A DNA stretch of 64,000 bases, taken from positions 120,588 through 184,587 of the forward strand of contig NZ_RHHS01000012.1 in the NCBI RefSeq assembly GCF_003710935.1, read 5' to 3'. This DNA comes from Brevibacillus gelatini. GTDB taxonomy: Bacteria; Bacillota; Bacilli; Brevibacillales; Brevibacillaceae. The notes below the pieces were generated by a model. It was not told the origin of the DNA, made no database searches, and saw only the letters and a program-made list of their open reading frames with translations. A program made the position numbers and the translations under genes. This document shows, one piece after another, positions 17,071 to 25,516 of this stretch (positions within the stretch are counted from its first letter, which is position 1; every line of letters begins with the position of its first letter).

Positions 17071-19302
17071 ATGGGAAACATTCGCGTGCTGGATGAGCAG
17101 CTCGCCAATATGATTGCGGCAGGCGAGGTGGTGGAGCGCCCGGCTTCGGTCGTGAAGGAGCTGGTGGAAAACGCGATTGACGCAGCCGCCACCTCGATTG
17201 AGATTCACGTGGAAGAAGGCGGCCTGGAGCTGATCCGCATTGTCGACAACGGTCACGGGATGGATCGGGACGATTGCCTGCTCGCTCTGGAGCGGCATGC
17301 GACGAGCAAAATCAGCACCCCGCGGGACCTGTTTCGGATTCGCACGCTTGGCTTCCGCGGCGAGGCGCTGCCGAGTATCGCCGCTGTCTCGCGGATGGAG
17401 CTGACCAGCAACCGTTCGAGCAGCGAGATCGGCACCCGACTTCTGGTGGAAGGCGGCGAGGTCAAAGAGGTGGCAGATGCGGCGGCAGTGCAAGGGACGG
17501 AGATATGCGTCCGCAGCCTGTTTTTCAATACCCCTGCCCGGTTGAAGTACATGAAGTCGATTGCGACTGAGGTCGGCCACATTTCCGACTACGTCAACCG
17601 CCTGGCGCTGACGCACCCAAGCATTTCTTTTACGTTGACCCACAACGGCAAGACGCTGTTGCAGACGACGGGCGACGGCAAGCTGCTGCACGTCATGGCG
17701 GCGATTTACGGTGTGCAGGTTGCCAAGCTGCTGTTGCCGATTTCGGGAGAGACGCTCGATTTTCGCTGGAACGGTTTTTTGTCCAAAACAGAGGTGACGC
17801 GGGCGAACCGCTCCTATTTGTCGACGCTCGTAAACGGTCGCTACGTGCGCAGTTATTCGCTCAACAATGCGATCATGCGCGGCTACCACACACTGCTCCC
17901 GATTGGCCGCTTTCCGATCGTCGCCTTGCAGATCGAGATGGACCCGACGCTGGTGGACGTCAACGTGCATCCCGCCAAGCTGGAGGCGCGTTTCAGCAAG
18001 GAAGACGAGTTGTGCGCCGCGATTGAGCAGTCCGTGAAAACGACGCTGCGTCAAGGGTTGGGGATTGTGCGGCCGATGGCGGCACAGCCAAAGGCGAAAA
18101 TTTCTGCGCAAGTCGTGCAGCCCCAATTTGACCTGACGTATGCCAAGCCAGCCATTGAAAAAGGCTCTCTTTTGGAAGCGAGTCCGCGCTTGCAGGAATG
18201 GATGGCGAAGCAGGAGAGCAACAAGACGCAGACGGGGCAACCAGTGAGCCAGTCAACTCCTGCCAACCTTGCTGCCTCTGCAAATGTCGCATCTTCTGCC
18301 AGCATGCCTACGCAGGAGTCGCAAAAGAAAACGGTACACGAAGCCGCTTCGCCCTACCTCCATCCAGAGCAAGCTGTACAAAATGGTACAGGCGGCGGGG
18401 AGAGAGCAGCGCAGACAGGAACACAGGCTGCAGGAGCGGCGGAAAGCGTTTCTGCGGGTATCGGCCAAGGGGAAGAACATGGTCAATATCGCAAGCAAGA
18501 CGATGAGCAAAATCATGAGCAAGCGCAGGTCAAGGAAACGGAGACAGTCTTGCAGCCGCCAAACACAGCGGCAGTACAGCCAGGGACAGCGGGAGCGCCG
18601 ACGGACGCAGAATTGGTCCCAGTTGAAAATACCCGGCCTGACGAACCATACGAACAGCAAGACCAGGCGACAGTCCCGGATGCGTCAGCCAACGAGGAAA
18701 GCTCACCATCCGCTGTCCCCGTTATGTATCCGGTCGGGCAAGTGCATGGAACGTACATCGTGGCGCAGAACGATACCGGGATGTATTTGATCGATCAGCA
18801 CGCGGCACAGGAACGCATTTTTTACGAATACTTCATGGACAAGCTGGCCAAAGAAGGTGTCGCAAGTCAGATGATGCTGTTCCCGCATACGGTCGAGGTG
18901 ACGGCGGCAGAGGCAGCGCGGCTGGAAAAACGGCTGCCGCTGCTGCAATCGTTTGGCCTGGAGGTCGAAGCTTTCGGCGGACGGACGTTTATCGTGCGGG
19001 CGCACCCGCACTGGTTTCCGGAAGGGGCGGAGCTTGAGATCATCGAGGAGCTGATCCAGTTTGTGCTGGAGACAGGCGAGCAAGGTCAGGCCAATGTCGT
19101 GCAAATGCGGGAAAAGGCTGCGATCATGATGTCCTGCAAGGCGTCGATCAAAGCCAATCGCTATTTGACGCACGCGGAGATGGAAAGCTTGCTGAACCAG
19201 CTGCGCGAGACGAGCAGTCCCTTTACGTGCCCGCACGGCAGGCCGATCGTTATTCACTTTACCAGCTATGATCTGGAGAAAATGTTCAAGCGCGTCATGT
19301 AG
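17071..19302 (+). CDS. mutL: DNA mismatch repair protein MutL with endonuclease site
   Basis: MutL couples mismatch recognition to strand incision. The N-terminal GHKL ATPase (ELVENAIDA, VDNGHGM, GFRGEALPSI, LVNGRYV) spans about residues 1-330. The C-terminal domain holds the endonuclease motif DQHA(x2)E(x4)E near residue 574 and the zinc-site CPHGRP near 719, as expected in bacteria without MutH. Between them lies a low-complexity linker of about 200 residues rich in Gln, Glu, Ala and Thr. The total of 743 residues is clearly longer than the 627 of B. subtilis MutL. ATG follows GGGGAGGAG. Confidence 0.96.
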   Translation: MGNIRVLDEQLANMIAAGEVVERPASVVKELVENAIDAAATSIEIHVEEGGLELIRIVDNGHGMDRDDCLLALERHATSKISTPRDLFRIRTLGFRGEALPSIAAVSRMELTSNRSSSEIGTRLLVEGGEVKEVADAAAVQGTEICVRSLFFNTPARLKYMKSIATEVGHISDYVNRLALTHPSISFTLTHNGKTLLQTTGDGKLLHVMAAIYGVQVAKLLLPISGETLDFRWNGFLSKTEVTRANRSYLSTLVNGRYVRSYSLNNAIMRGYHTLLPIGRFPIVALQIEMDPTLVDVNVHPAKLEARFSKEDELCAAIEQSVKTTLRQGLGIVRPMAAQPKAKISAQVVQPQFDLTYAKPAIEKGSLLEASPRLQEWMAKQESNKTQTGQPVSQSTPANLAASANVASSASMPTQESQKKTVHEAASPYLHPEQAVQNGTGGGERAAQTGTQAAGAAESVSAGIGQGEEHGQYRKQDDEQNHEQAQVKETETVLQPPNTAAVQPGTAGAPTDAELVPVENTRPDEPYEQQDQATVPDASANEESSPSAVPVMYPVGQVHGTYIVAQNDTGMYLIDQHAAQERIFYEYFMDKLAKEGVASQMMLFPHTVEVTAAEAARLEKRLPLLQSFGLEVEAFGGRTFIVRAHPHWFPEGAELEIIEELIQFVLETGEQGQANVVQMREKAAIMMSCKASIKANRYLTHAEMESLLNQLRETSSPFTCPHGRPIVIHFTSYDLEKMFKRVM

Positions 19303-19326
19303 CCAGCCACACGTGCGCGAAGCAGA

Positions 19327-19356
19327 CGACCCCTTAGGTGCTCTAGGGGGTTTTTC
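19327..19356 (+). terminator. mutSL terminator
   Basis: ACCCCTTAG pairs with CTAGGGGGT and is followed by five T. Confidence 0.85.
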
Positions 19357-19365
19357 AGAATATAT

Positions 19366-19394
19366 TTGACCGCCAAATTAATCCTGCTTACAAT
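19366..19394 (+). promoter_or_regulatory. Sigma-A promoter of the methyltransferase-miaA-hfq unit
   Basis: TTGACC, exactly 17 bases, then TACAAT, about 50 bases before the GTG start at 19446. Confidence 0.8.
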
Positions 19395-19445
19395 AAAAGA
19401 GTTTCCGTCCAATGGGCGAAGACAAATGGAAAGGAATACGGATAC

Positions 19446-20231
19446 GTGATAGTAACGACGGGACTTGAGCCTAGCGAGGACACCTTGCGCCATGCTGCGG
19501 AATTGGCCGAAAAGTTTGGCGTACCAGTAGTCAGACGCGGCGATCTTTCCCTCCATCAATTGCGAAAACGGCATGGCGACGACGAAGTAGTGGTCGTCTC
19601 GGCGCAAGGAGCACGACTGGAGGTGCCGGGAAAACAGCCATTCTTTTTTCACCCGAACACTTCTGCTTTTCGTATAAAGCGGCTGTTGCGCGGCGATACT
19701 GATACTATGCTTGCTGCTTGCCAAATTCATCCAGGGGATGAAGTGTTGGATGCCACGCTCGGATTGGGTGCGGATGCCATCGTGTTTTCCCATGCGACAG
19801 GAGCAGAAGGGAAAGTGGTCGGCATCGAATCTGAACGGGTGCTTGCCATCATGGTCGAAGATGGACTCAAGCACTGGGCAACTGACTTGAAACCGCTGGA
19901 AGCCGCCATGCGTCGGATCGAAGTGCGGTGGGGGAACCATCTGGAAGTCATGCAGGGACTGCCGAGCCGCTCTTTTGACGTCGTTTATTTCGATCCCATG
20001 TTTGAAGCGACCGTTCACAGCTCGTCTGGCATTGCAGGCGTGCGCGCGTTTGCCAACCCGGAGCCGCTTGCGGAGCAGGCCATTTCAGAAGCACTCCGCG
20101 TAGCAAGAAGGCGCGTGGTCATGAAGGAAGGAAAAGCAGGCAAAATCCACGAGCGTTTTGGCTTCATTCCATTTCGCTCCCGCGGCCAACAGGTCGTGTA
20201 CAGCTACAAAGAGACAGATGGAGGGGAGTGA
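19446..20231 (+). CDS. Class I SAM-dependent methyltransferase, RsmJ-like
   Basis: A 261-residue methyltransferase with the SAM loop DATLGLGADAIVFS near residue 100, the acidic strand end GIESE and the catalytic-strand motif VVYFDPMFE, of the type found in nucleic-acid methyltransferases. Distant similarity to RsmJ (16S rRNA m2G1516) suggests an RNA target, but this is inference. The start is GTG with AAAGGA about 10 bases before it. The gene overlaps or abuts miaA and shares its promoter, keeping company with RNA-modification genes. Confidence 0.78.
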   Translation: MIVTTGLEPSEDTLRHAAELAEKFGVPVVRRGDLSLHQLRKRHGDDEVVVVSAQGARLEVPGKQPFFFHPNTSAFRIKRLLRGDTDTMLAACQIHPGDEVLDATLGLGADAIVFSHATGAEGKVVGIESERVLAIMVEDGLKHWATDLKPLEAAMRRIEVRWGNHLEVMQGLPSRSFDVVYFDPMFEATVHSSSGIAGVRAFANPEPLAEQAISEALRVARRRVVMKEGKAGKIHERFGFIPFRSRGQQVVYSYKETDGGE

Positions 20232-20233
20232 CC

Positions 20234-21184
20234 TTGCATAGAGAAAAGCTAGTCGTCATCATCGGCCCGACAGCAGTCGGCAAGACCCAATTAAGTCTGG
20301 ATTTGGCCCAGCAGTTCAACGGAGAGATTATTTCCGGGGATTCCATGCAAGTATACCGGGGCATGGACATCGGGACGGCCAAGGCAGAACCTGCCGAGCT
20401 GGCGTTGGTGCCGCATCATCTCATTGACATCAAAAATCCGGACGAAGATTATTCTGTCGCCTTGTTTCAGGAGAGCGCTACCCGGCTGATTACAGAAATC
20501 AACCAACGGGGTCGCCTTCCTTTTATCGTAGGCGGTACGGGTCTGTACATAGAATCGGTTACGCATCGGTTTCAATTTGCACAAGCCAGCCAGAACCCAG
20601 AGTTGCGCGAACAGCTGCAGCGGCTGGCTGAGGCGGAAGGCGTGGAAGCATTGCACGCAAGGCTCGCTGACGTTGACCCGATTACAGCACAGCGGCTGCA
20701 CCCAAACGATGTAAAACGGGTGATTCGCGCACTTGAGATTTACGAAAGCACGGGCTACAAAATGTCGGACTTTCAATTGCGGGCGCAGCATTCGCCCTAC
20801 GATCTGGTGATGATCGGGCTGACGATGGAGAGGGCCGTGCTGTACGAACGGATCAACCGCCGCGTCGATCTGATGATCGAAGCGGGGCTTGTCGACGAAG
20901 TGCGAGGACTTCTGGACAAAGGCTACGACGCGTCCATGGTGTCGATGCAGGGGCTGGGCTACAAGGAGCTGATCCCCTACCTGTACGGTGAGATTACGCT
21001 GGAAAAGGCGATCAACGACATCAAACAGCGGACGCGGCATTTTGCCAAGCGACAGCTGTCCTGGTTCCGCCGCATGCCGGAAGTGCAGTGGTTTGACATG
21101 ACCGACCCGGCTAGTCAAGCGAAGTCCGTGGAAACTATCAAGCAGATATTGGCAGGAAAGTTTCAACAATTGCCGAATATATAA
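20234..21184 (+). CDS. miaA: tRNA dimethylallyltransferase
   Basis: MiaA transfers a dimethylallyl group to A37 of tRNAs reading UNN codons, making the substrate for MiaB. The P-loop GPTAVGKTQLS lies near residue 12, followed by SGDSMQVYRGMDIGTAK and the conserved FIVGGTGLYI; the tail FAKRQLSWFRRMP is also typical. A GTG at 20228 overlaps the previous stop codon, but the GAGGGGAG ribosome site lies on top of it. The TTG at 20234, 5 bases further on, is therefore chosen, giving 316 residues. hfq follows. Confidence 0.94.
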   Translation: MHREKLVVIIGPTAVGKTQLSLDLAQQFNGEIISGDSMQVYRGMDIGTAKAEPAELALVPHHLIDIKNPDEDYSVALFQESATRLITEINQRGRLPFIVGGTGLYIESVTHRFQFAQASQNPELREQLQRLAEAEGVEALHARLADVDPITAQRLHPNDVKRVIRALEIYESTGYKMSDFQLRAQHSPYDLVMIGLTMERAVLYERINRRVDLMIEAGLVDEVRGLLDKGYDASMVSMQGLGYKELIPYLYGEITLEKAINDIKQRTRHFAKRQLSWFRRMPEVQWFDMTDPASQAKSVETIKQILAGKFQQLPNI

Positions 21185-21213
21185 CATACAAGTCCTTTTA
21201 GGGGGTAGTGTAC

Positions 21214-21453
21214 ATGAAACAGACGATCAACATTCAAGATACGTTCCTGAATCATTTGCGGAAGGAAAACATCGCGGTTACCATTTACCTGGTGAACGGA
21301 TTTCAATTGCGCGGGTATATTAAAGCGTTCGATAATTTCACGATTGTGATTGATAGCGAAGGCAAGCAACAGTTGGTATACAAGCATGCGATCTCCACTT
21401 TCACACCACAACGCCCGGTATCGCTCATGTCTCAGGAAAACAGCCAGCAATAA
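21214..21453 (+). CDS. hfq: RNA-binding protein Hfq
   Basis: A 79-residue Sm-like protein that forms a hexameric ring and binds small RNAs and A-rich mRNA. The Sm1 motif ([29 protein letters not shown]) and Sm2 motif (YKHAIST) are intact. ATG 21214 is preferred to the in-frame GTG 6 bases earlier because GGGGG ends 8 bases before it. It follows miaA by 29 bases, the same miaA-hfq order as in many bacteria, and ends at a terminator. Confidence 0.96.
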   Translation: MKQTINIQDTFLNHLRKENIAVTIYLVNGFQLRGYIKAFDNFTIVIDSEGKQQLVYKHAISTFTPQRPVSLMSQENSQQ

Positions 21454-21477
21454 AACGCAACACGCTCTGCCTACCAG

Positions 21478-21504
21478 CCAGGACGATTGAGGTCCTGGTT
21501 TTTT
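21478..21504 (+). terminator. miaA-hfq terminator
   Basis: CCAGGAC/GTCCTGG with a 7-base loop is followed by six T. Confidence 0.88.
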
Positions 21505-21685
21505 CTTTTGGAAGCAAAAAGAAAAGGCGCCACAAAAGGCTTTCCGTGCAGACGCTGAAAGACTTTTGCGGCATACCTGTTGACGAAAAGCGACAAATAG
21601 CGGGCGAGCATCCGTGCAAGCTTGGCCGGAAACTTGTGAAGGTTGGTCATCTCCAAAAAACGTTTCTCGCCGTAAATGTCGCTAA

Positions 21686-22930
21686 TCACTTCCACTCATT
21701 CCCCACTTCCCTGTGCTTCTTCTCCACGACGAGGGGAAGCAGCAGAACTGCACCGACGAGAATAAACCCTCCGCTTACAGCATAGACCGCGCCAAGAGAG
21801 AACATCTCCTTGAGATAGCCGGATACGGACATGCCGATGACCATCATTCCCATGAAAACAGGCGTGATCGTGCCCGATACCCGCCCGATCAAGTTGCCTT
21901 CCGTGTTGCGGACGATGAATGTCTGGATTCCACTCTGAATACATGGGAAAAAGAAACCGCTGATTCCCAACAGAACAAACGTCAGCCCAATCGTGGTCGA
22001 ACTCCCTAAGCCAACTGTACACACAGCCGTGACAAGCAGTCCGACCAAGAGCATAAGCTGAGGCTGCATCTTTTTGGCGACACCGATGAGGACAGCTCCG
22101 CCAATGAGCATGGCTGCTCCGTTGGCCATGACGAGCCATTGCAGAAAGGATTGATCTTGCCGCAAGTTTTCCATTACGAGGAAAATCTGGAGCGGCTGTG
22201 TCAGTCCGGACGCCAACCCGACTGCTGCGAAGGTCAGGCAAAGTGTCTTCAACGATTGATTAGCGCCGATATAGCGCAGCCCGGCCAGCAACTCGGCGAT
22301 AAAGCCGCCAGCCTCATCCGGCTTCGCTTCCGTCGAGTCGCGGGGCAGTGTCATCAAAATGAGCGAAGAACCAAGAAACAGGATAGCAGTCAGCAAAAGA
22401 GAGACTGTCATACCGAATTGCAAGTAAATAAACGTGCCAATGACCGGACCTACCACCATAAAAATCGCGACCAACGTTTGCGACAGTGCCATTACGCCTT
22501 GCAGCTGCGCTGCCGGCACGTGCCGTTTGTACAACTTCATGGCGGAAGGCTGCGAAAATTGGGACAAGCTGGCCGACACAAACATGCCAATGAACAGGGC
22601 AATCCACCCTCCGTTCATCAGCAAGAGCTGCACCGCACCCACGGACAGCGAAGACAGTAGATCGCTCCATACCATCGTCCGTTTTGGCCGCCAGCGATCG
22701 GCAAACGTTCCGCCAATCAGTCCAAACAGGAAGATCGGAGCAAACTCTGCAACCGAGATCAGCGATACGTAAACAGGATTGTTGTTCGTCCATTTGCTGA
22801 CAAACAGCAGGACGGCAAAATTCCGGACCCAGATGCCCAATTGCAACAGCACGCGGGAAAGAATAATCGTTTGTACATATTGATTTCTGAACATTGTCAA
22901 TACCCCATATCTTTTACTAGTTTCGTTCAT
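21686..22930 (-). CDS. MFS transporter (exporter type)
   Basis: A 414-residue protein with twelve predicted membrane segments, an MFS_3-like exporter. Typical elements are LGIWVRNFAVLLFV in helix 1 and GGTFADRWRPKRTM in the helix 2-3 loop (motif A). No ribosome site precedes the ATG at 22930. An internal ATG at 22894 (MFRNQY) has GGGG about 8 bases upstream and may be the true start, giving 402 residues. Substrate unknown; drug or small-molecule efflux is inferred from family. No regulator gene is adjacent. Confidence 0.85.
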   Translation of the reverse strand: MNETSKRYGVLTMFRNQYVQTIILSRVLLQLGIWVRNFAVLLFVSKWTNNNPVYVSLISVAEFAPIFLFGLIGGTFADRWRPKRTMVWSDLLSSLSVGAVQLLLMNGGWIALFIGMFVSASLSQFSQPSAMKLYKRHVPAAQLQGVMALSQTLVAIFMVVGPVIGTFIYLQFGMTVSLLLTAILFLGSSLILMTLPRDSTEAKPDEAGGFIAELLAGLRYIGANQSLKTLCLTFAAVGLASGLTQPLQIFLVMENLRQDQSFLQWLVMANGAAMLIGGAVLIGVAKKMQPQLMLLVGLLVTAVCTVGLGSSTTIGLTFVLLGISGFFFPCIQSGIQTFIVRNTEGNLIGRVSGTITPVFMGMMVIGMSVSGYLKEMFSLGAVYAVSGGFILVGAVLLLPLVVEKKHREVGNEWK

Positions 22931-23183
22931 GTCCGCAGGCGTTCGCCGACTTGTGTTGTGAAGTAGTGGGCAACTTCATTTTCTTCCCCTCTTTCTTTTT
23001 TGAAATTACTGCAAAGTGTAGCGGAGATTTCATCGTGAAGCAAGAGTTTTTCGTTAAGATTTACAAACATTTTTATAAATTGTTTACCTAAATACAAACG
23101 AAAATCAAAAATGTTTATCATTTCGATGTCGGTAGTGGCGCTGATGCTTCTGTATCCACCCCAGATTATCCATCAAAGAAACA
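22931..23183. other. Intergenic region upstream of the MFS gene, no gene seen
   Basis: AT-rich, with no frame that has a ribosome site. It should contain the MFS promoter but none is convincing. With the terminator that follows, it makes up the 357-base gap to the VOC remnant. Confidence 0.5.
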
Positions 23184-23225
23184 AAGGCCAGCCGAAACAC
23201 GTTTTCGTACGTTTCGACTGGCCTT
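23184..23225 (-). terminator. Long hairpin, probable terminator of the VOC remnant
   Basis: AAGGCCAG/CTGGCCTT and CGAAAC/GTTTCG stack with one mismatch. On the minus strand a T-rich stretch follows. Confidence 0.6.
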
Positions 23226-23287
23226 CTGGACTGACCCTATACCATCTGCAAACCAAGGAGTAGTTATTGTTTACCTTCAGTGAATAC

Positions 23288-23413
23288 CTAGAAATGCATT
23301 TCGCCAAATGTCTGCTTGTACAGCACTTCTGCACCCAATGCTTGTTCGTAAAAGGCGATGGCTTCACTTGCTGTTCCGTTCAGGACGAGATAAGGGATCA
23401 AACGCAAAGACAT
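23288..23413 (-). pseudogene. Truncated VOC (PhnB-like) family gene remnant
   Basis: The 41 residues MSLRLIPYLVLNG...FYEQALGAEVLYKQTFGEM match the start of PhnB-like glyoxalase/VOC proteins, which are usually about 140 residues. The frame then stops after two unrelated residues. None of the following 100 bases in any minus frame resembles the rest of the domain, so the 3' part seems deleted. The start still has a good ribosome site (GGAG, 9 bases). It may be transcribed but cannot fold into a VOC unit. Confidence 0.7.
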
Positions 23414-23512
23414 GGAGGAATCATCTCCTTGGCATTTTGGTTTGCTGACTGTCGTGTCCGCTTCATGACCAGATTGTACCACAAAGAACGTTTGTTCGCA
23501 AATGGATATATG

Positions 23513-23543
23513 AAAAAACGAGGACATGGCAAAGTGTCCTCGT
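23513..23543 (-). terminator. Terminator of the marR-bcr unit
   Basis: ACGAGGACA/TGTCCTCGT is followed on the minus strand by six T, 14 bases past the transporter stop. Confidence 0.88.
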
Positions 23544-23556
23544 CTGGTGGAGAAGC

Positions 23557-24819
23557 TTATTTTGCCGCCGTCTTCCTGCGAATCATCAGGAGGTAGCAGA
23601 GGATGGCGCCGAGTGTTGCGAGCGCGATAACGATCCCCATCGGAACGGCAGTGTCTTCCCCGCCAATTCCGACCAGCGGCGCGACAATCCCGCCGCTGAT
23701 GAACGAGAGCAGTCCTTGCAGGGCAGAAGCGCTGCCTGCCGCCTTGCTCTGGTTTTGCATCGCCAGCGAGAAGCCCGTCGCGCCGACGATCCCGACACTC
23801 GATACGACGAAAAACAGCGGAACGAGCACAGCGACCAGCCCCGCCTGGAGCGAAATCATGGCCAAAAGGCTAACGCCGCCGATTCCGGCCAGTGTGATGC
23901 CGGTGACAAACAGCTTCGTTTCCTTGACTTTTCCTGCGAGCCTCCCGGTAATTTGACTGGCAATAATAATGCCAAGCCCGTTCATGGCAAAAATCATGCT
24001 GAAACCTTGCGGAGAGACGCCAAAAATTTTCTGGAATACAAATGGCGAGCCTGCGATGTAGGCAAACATCGCGGCCGTTACCAGGCCTTGCGACAAGGCG
24101 TAGCCCATGAATACCCGGTCTTTCAGCAGTCCGCCAAACGTCGTGAGCGTATTGCCGATTCCCGCTTTGGAGCGGCGATGAACGGGCAGTGTCTCAGGCA
24201 GGCCGAGCACGACGACAAGCAGCATGACGGCACCGATCAGTCCGAGCGCGACGAACACGCCGTGCCAGGTGGTGAATTCCAGCAGCTGACCGCCGACAAT
24301 GGGGGCGGCAATCGGTGCAATACCGTTTATGAGCATCAGCAGGGCAAAAAATTTGGTCAGCTCGGTCCCGGAATACAAGTCGCGAACGGTTGCTCGGGCG
24401 ATGACAATCCCGGCCGAGCCAGCCAGCCCCTGAACGAAGCGGAGCAAGACAAAGGTGTAAATGGAAGGTGCTGCCGCACATAAAAAAGAAGACAAGGCAT
24501 ACAGGATCAGTCCGATCAAAAGCGGTGTTCGCCGTCCGCGCACGTCGCTGATCGGCCCGGCAAACAACTGACCGACCGAAAGTCCGATCAGGCAAGCAGT
24601 GAGGCTGAGCTGGGCAAGCGAAGTGCTTGTTTGCATGTCATCTGCAAGAAGCGGCAAAGCTGGCAAGTACATGTCCAGCGACAGCGGGCCGAATGCCGAC
24701 AGGGAGCCCAAAATGGCCGCCATCCACAAACGGCGCGACTTGCTTTCGGCAAGCGACGCGGAATTCAGTTCTTTGGCTGCATCGTTCACAGGTATGTTCA
24801 AACCTTTCTCATTGGGCAT
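23557..24819 (-). CDS. Bcr/CflA family multidrug efflux MFS transporter
   Basis: A drug:proton antiporter of 420 residues with twelve membrane segments. The signatures LSLDMYLPALP in helix 1, GQLFAGPISDVRGRRTPLL (motif A) and RFVQGLAGSAGIVIARA are those of Bcr/CflA proteins, which export bicyclomycin, chloramphenicol and similar drugs. The start lies 20 bases after the marR stop, so both are cotranscribed from the operator-bearing promoter at 25327-25377. The substrate cannot be predicted. Confidence 0.9.
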   Translation of the reverse strand: MPNEKGLNIPVNDAAKELNSASLAESKSRRLWMAAILGSLSAFGPLSLDMYLPALPLLADDMQTSTSLAQLSLTACLIGLSVGQLFAGPISDVRGRRTPLLIGLILYALSSFLCAAAPSIYTFVLLRFVQGLAGSAGIVIARATVRDLYSGTELTKFFALLMLINGIAPIAAPIVGGQLLEFTTWHGVFVALGLIGAVMLLVVVLGLPETLPVHRRSKAGIGNTLTTFGGLLKDRVFMGYALSQGLVTAAMFAYIAGSPFVFQKIFGVSPQGFSMIFAMNGLGIIIASQITGRLAGKVKETKLFVTGITLAGIGGVSLLAMISLQAGLVAVLVPLFFVVSSVGIVGATGFSLAMQNQSKAAGSASALQGLLSFISGGIVAPLVGIGGEDTAVPMGIVIALATLGAILCYLLMIRRKTAAK

Positions 24820-24839
24820 GGGAAAGAGACAACGCCTGG

Positions 24840-25310
24840 CTACTCGTTAGGTTCAGCAGATGGCTCCGTATTTTCCAGATAAAAAGTTTCCAGGTTGTTG
24901 TGCATTCTTTCCAGCATGCCTTGCAGGATGATTTTTTCTTCGTCTGTAAAGCCCTCGAAGCATTTCAGTTCGAGAATGCGCAGCGCTTCCTTGACGGCTT
25001 TTGTCGCGAGCCGCCCTTTGTCGGTGAGAAACACCCGGGAGATGCGCTGGTCACGCTCGTCGGGGCGCCGCTCAACCAGCCCGCATTTTTCCATGCGGGT
25101 AATCATGACCGTAAGCGTTGCCGGTTTTACCTGGATCCGTCGTGCCAACTCCTTTTGCATCAAGCCGTCCGTGTTCGCAAGACGCATCAAAAGAATCGGC
25201 TGTCCAGGATAGACGTCGTAATCTTGAATGAGATATTCAACATTTTTCTTATGGAGCTTCATCACATGGCCCATCGCATGTGTCAAAGCAGTAGAATAAT
25301 CAAATTCCAC
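24840..25310 (-). CDS. MarR family transcriptional regulator
   Basis: A 156-residue winged-helix regulator. The DNA-binding part runs from QKELARRIQVKPATLTVMITRMEKCGLVERR to the wing DQRISRVFLTDKG, flanked by dimerisation helices. GTG 25310 is chosen because GGGGG lies 7 bases upstream; a longer frame exists but crosses the promoter. The 14-bp inverted repeat just downstream of the predicted transcription start suggests autorepression, with control of the efflux gene that follows in the same operon. Confidence 0.88.
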   Translation of the reverse strand: MEFDYSTALTHAMGHVMKLHKKNVEYLIQDYDVYPGQPILLMRLANTDGLMQKELARRIQVKPATLTVMITRMEKCGLVERRPDERDQRISRVFLTDKGRLATKAVKEALRILELKCFEGFTDEEKIILQGMLERMHNNLETFYLENTEPSAEPNE

Positions 25311-25326
25311 CAAAGTACCCCCGTTT

Positions 25327-25377
25327 GTTAGCTGGCTAACTAAAATGTAATCTAAAGGATTCACAATCTACTGTCAA
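25327..25377 (-). promoter_or_regulatory. Promoter and likely MarR operator of the marR-bcr operon
   Basis: On the minus strand TTGACA (25372-25377), 17 bases, TAGATT (25349-25354), then the inverted repeat GTTAGC-N2-GCTAAC (25327-25340) at about +2 to +15. The placement fits repression by MarR. Confidence 0.7.
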
Positions 25378-25429
25378 TACTGATCTATTATACAAAAACA
25401 AACCACGTTCGTCATGAGGCAGCGAAAGA

Positions 25430-25516
25430 ATGTTGCAGCCGGAAGAAGGAGAGAAGGCGGAACTTGTAGAAACTAAGCAATCCGAAACAGGAAAGGACAA
25501 GGTGACAACGCGATGA
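25430..25516 (+). CDS. Possible 28-codon upstream open reading frame of the IF-3 paralogue
   Basis: ATG 25430 opens a 28-codon frame that ends in TGA overlapping the IF-3 ATG (ATGA). GAGG lies 10 bases before it. The peptide (MLQPEEGEKAELVETKQSE...) is acidic and hydrophilic and matches nothing I know. The overlap geometry would couple translation of the two frames. It could also be chance. Confidence 0.3.
   Translation: MLQPEEGEKAELVETKQSETGKDKVTTR

Noticed and set aside
21471..21695. A 74-codon minus-strand frame starting at the MFS stop codon
   Set aside because: It begins with a GTG overlapping the stop but runs through the hfq terminator and matches no family; coding is not supported.
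22927..23121. A 64-codon minus-strand frame upstream of the MFS gene
   Set aside because: AT-rich, no ribosome site, and it overlaps the MFS start region.
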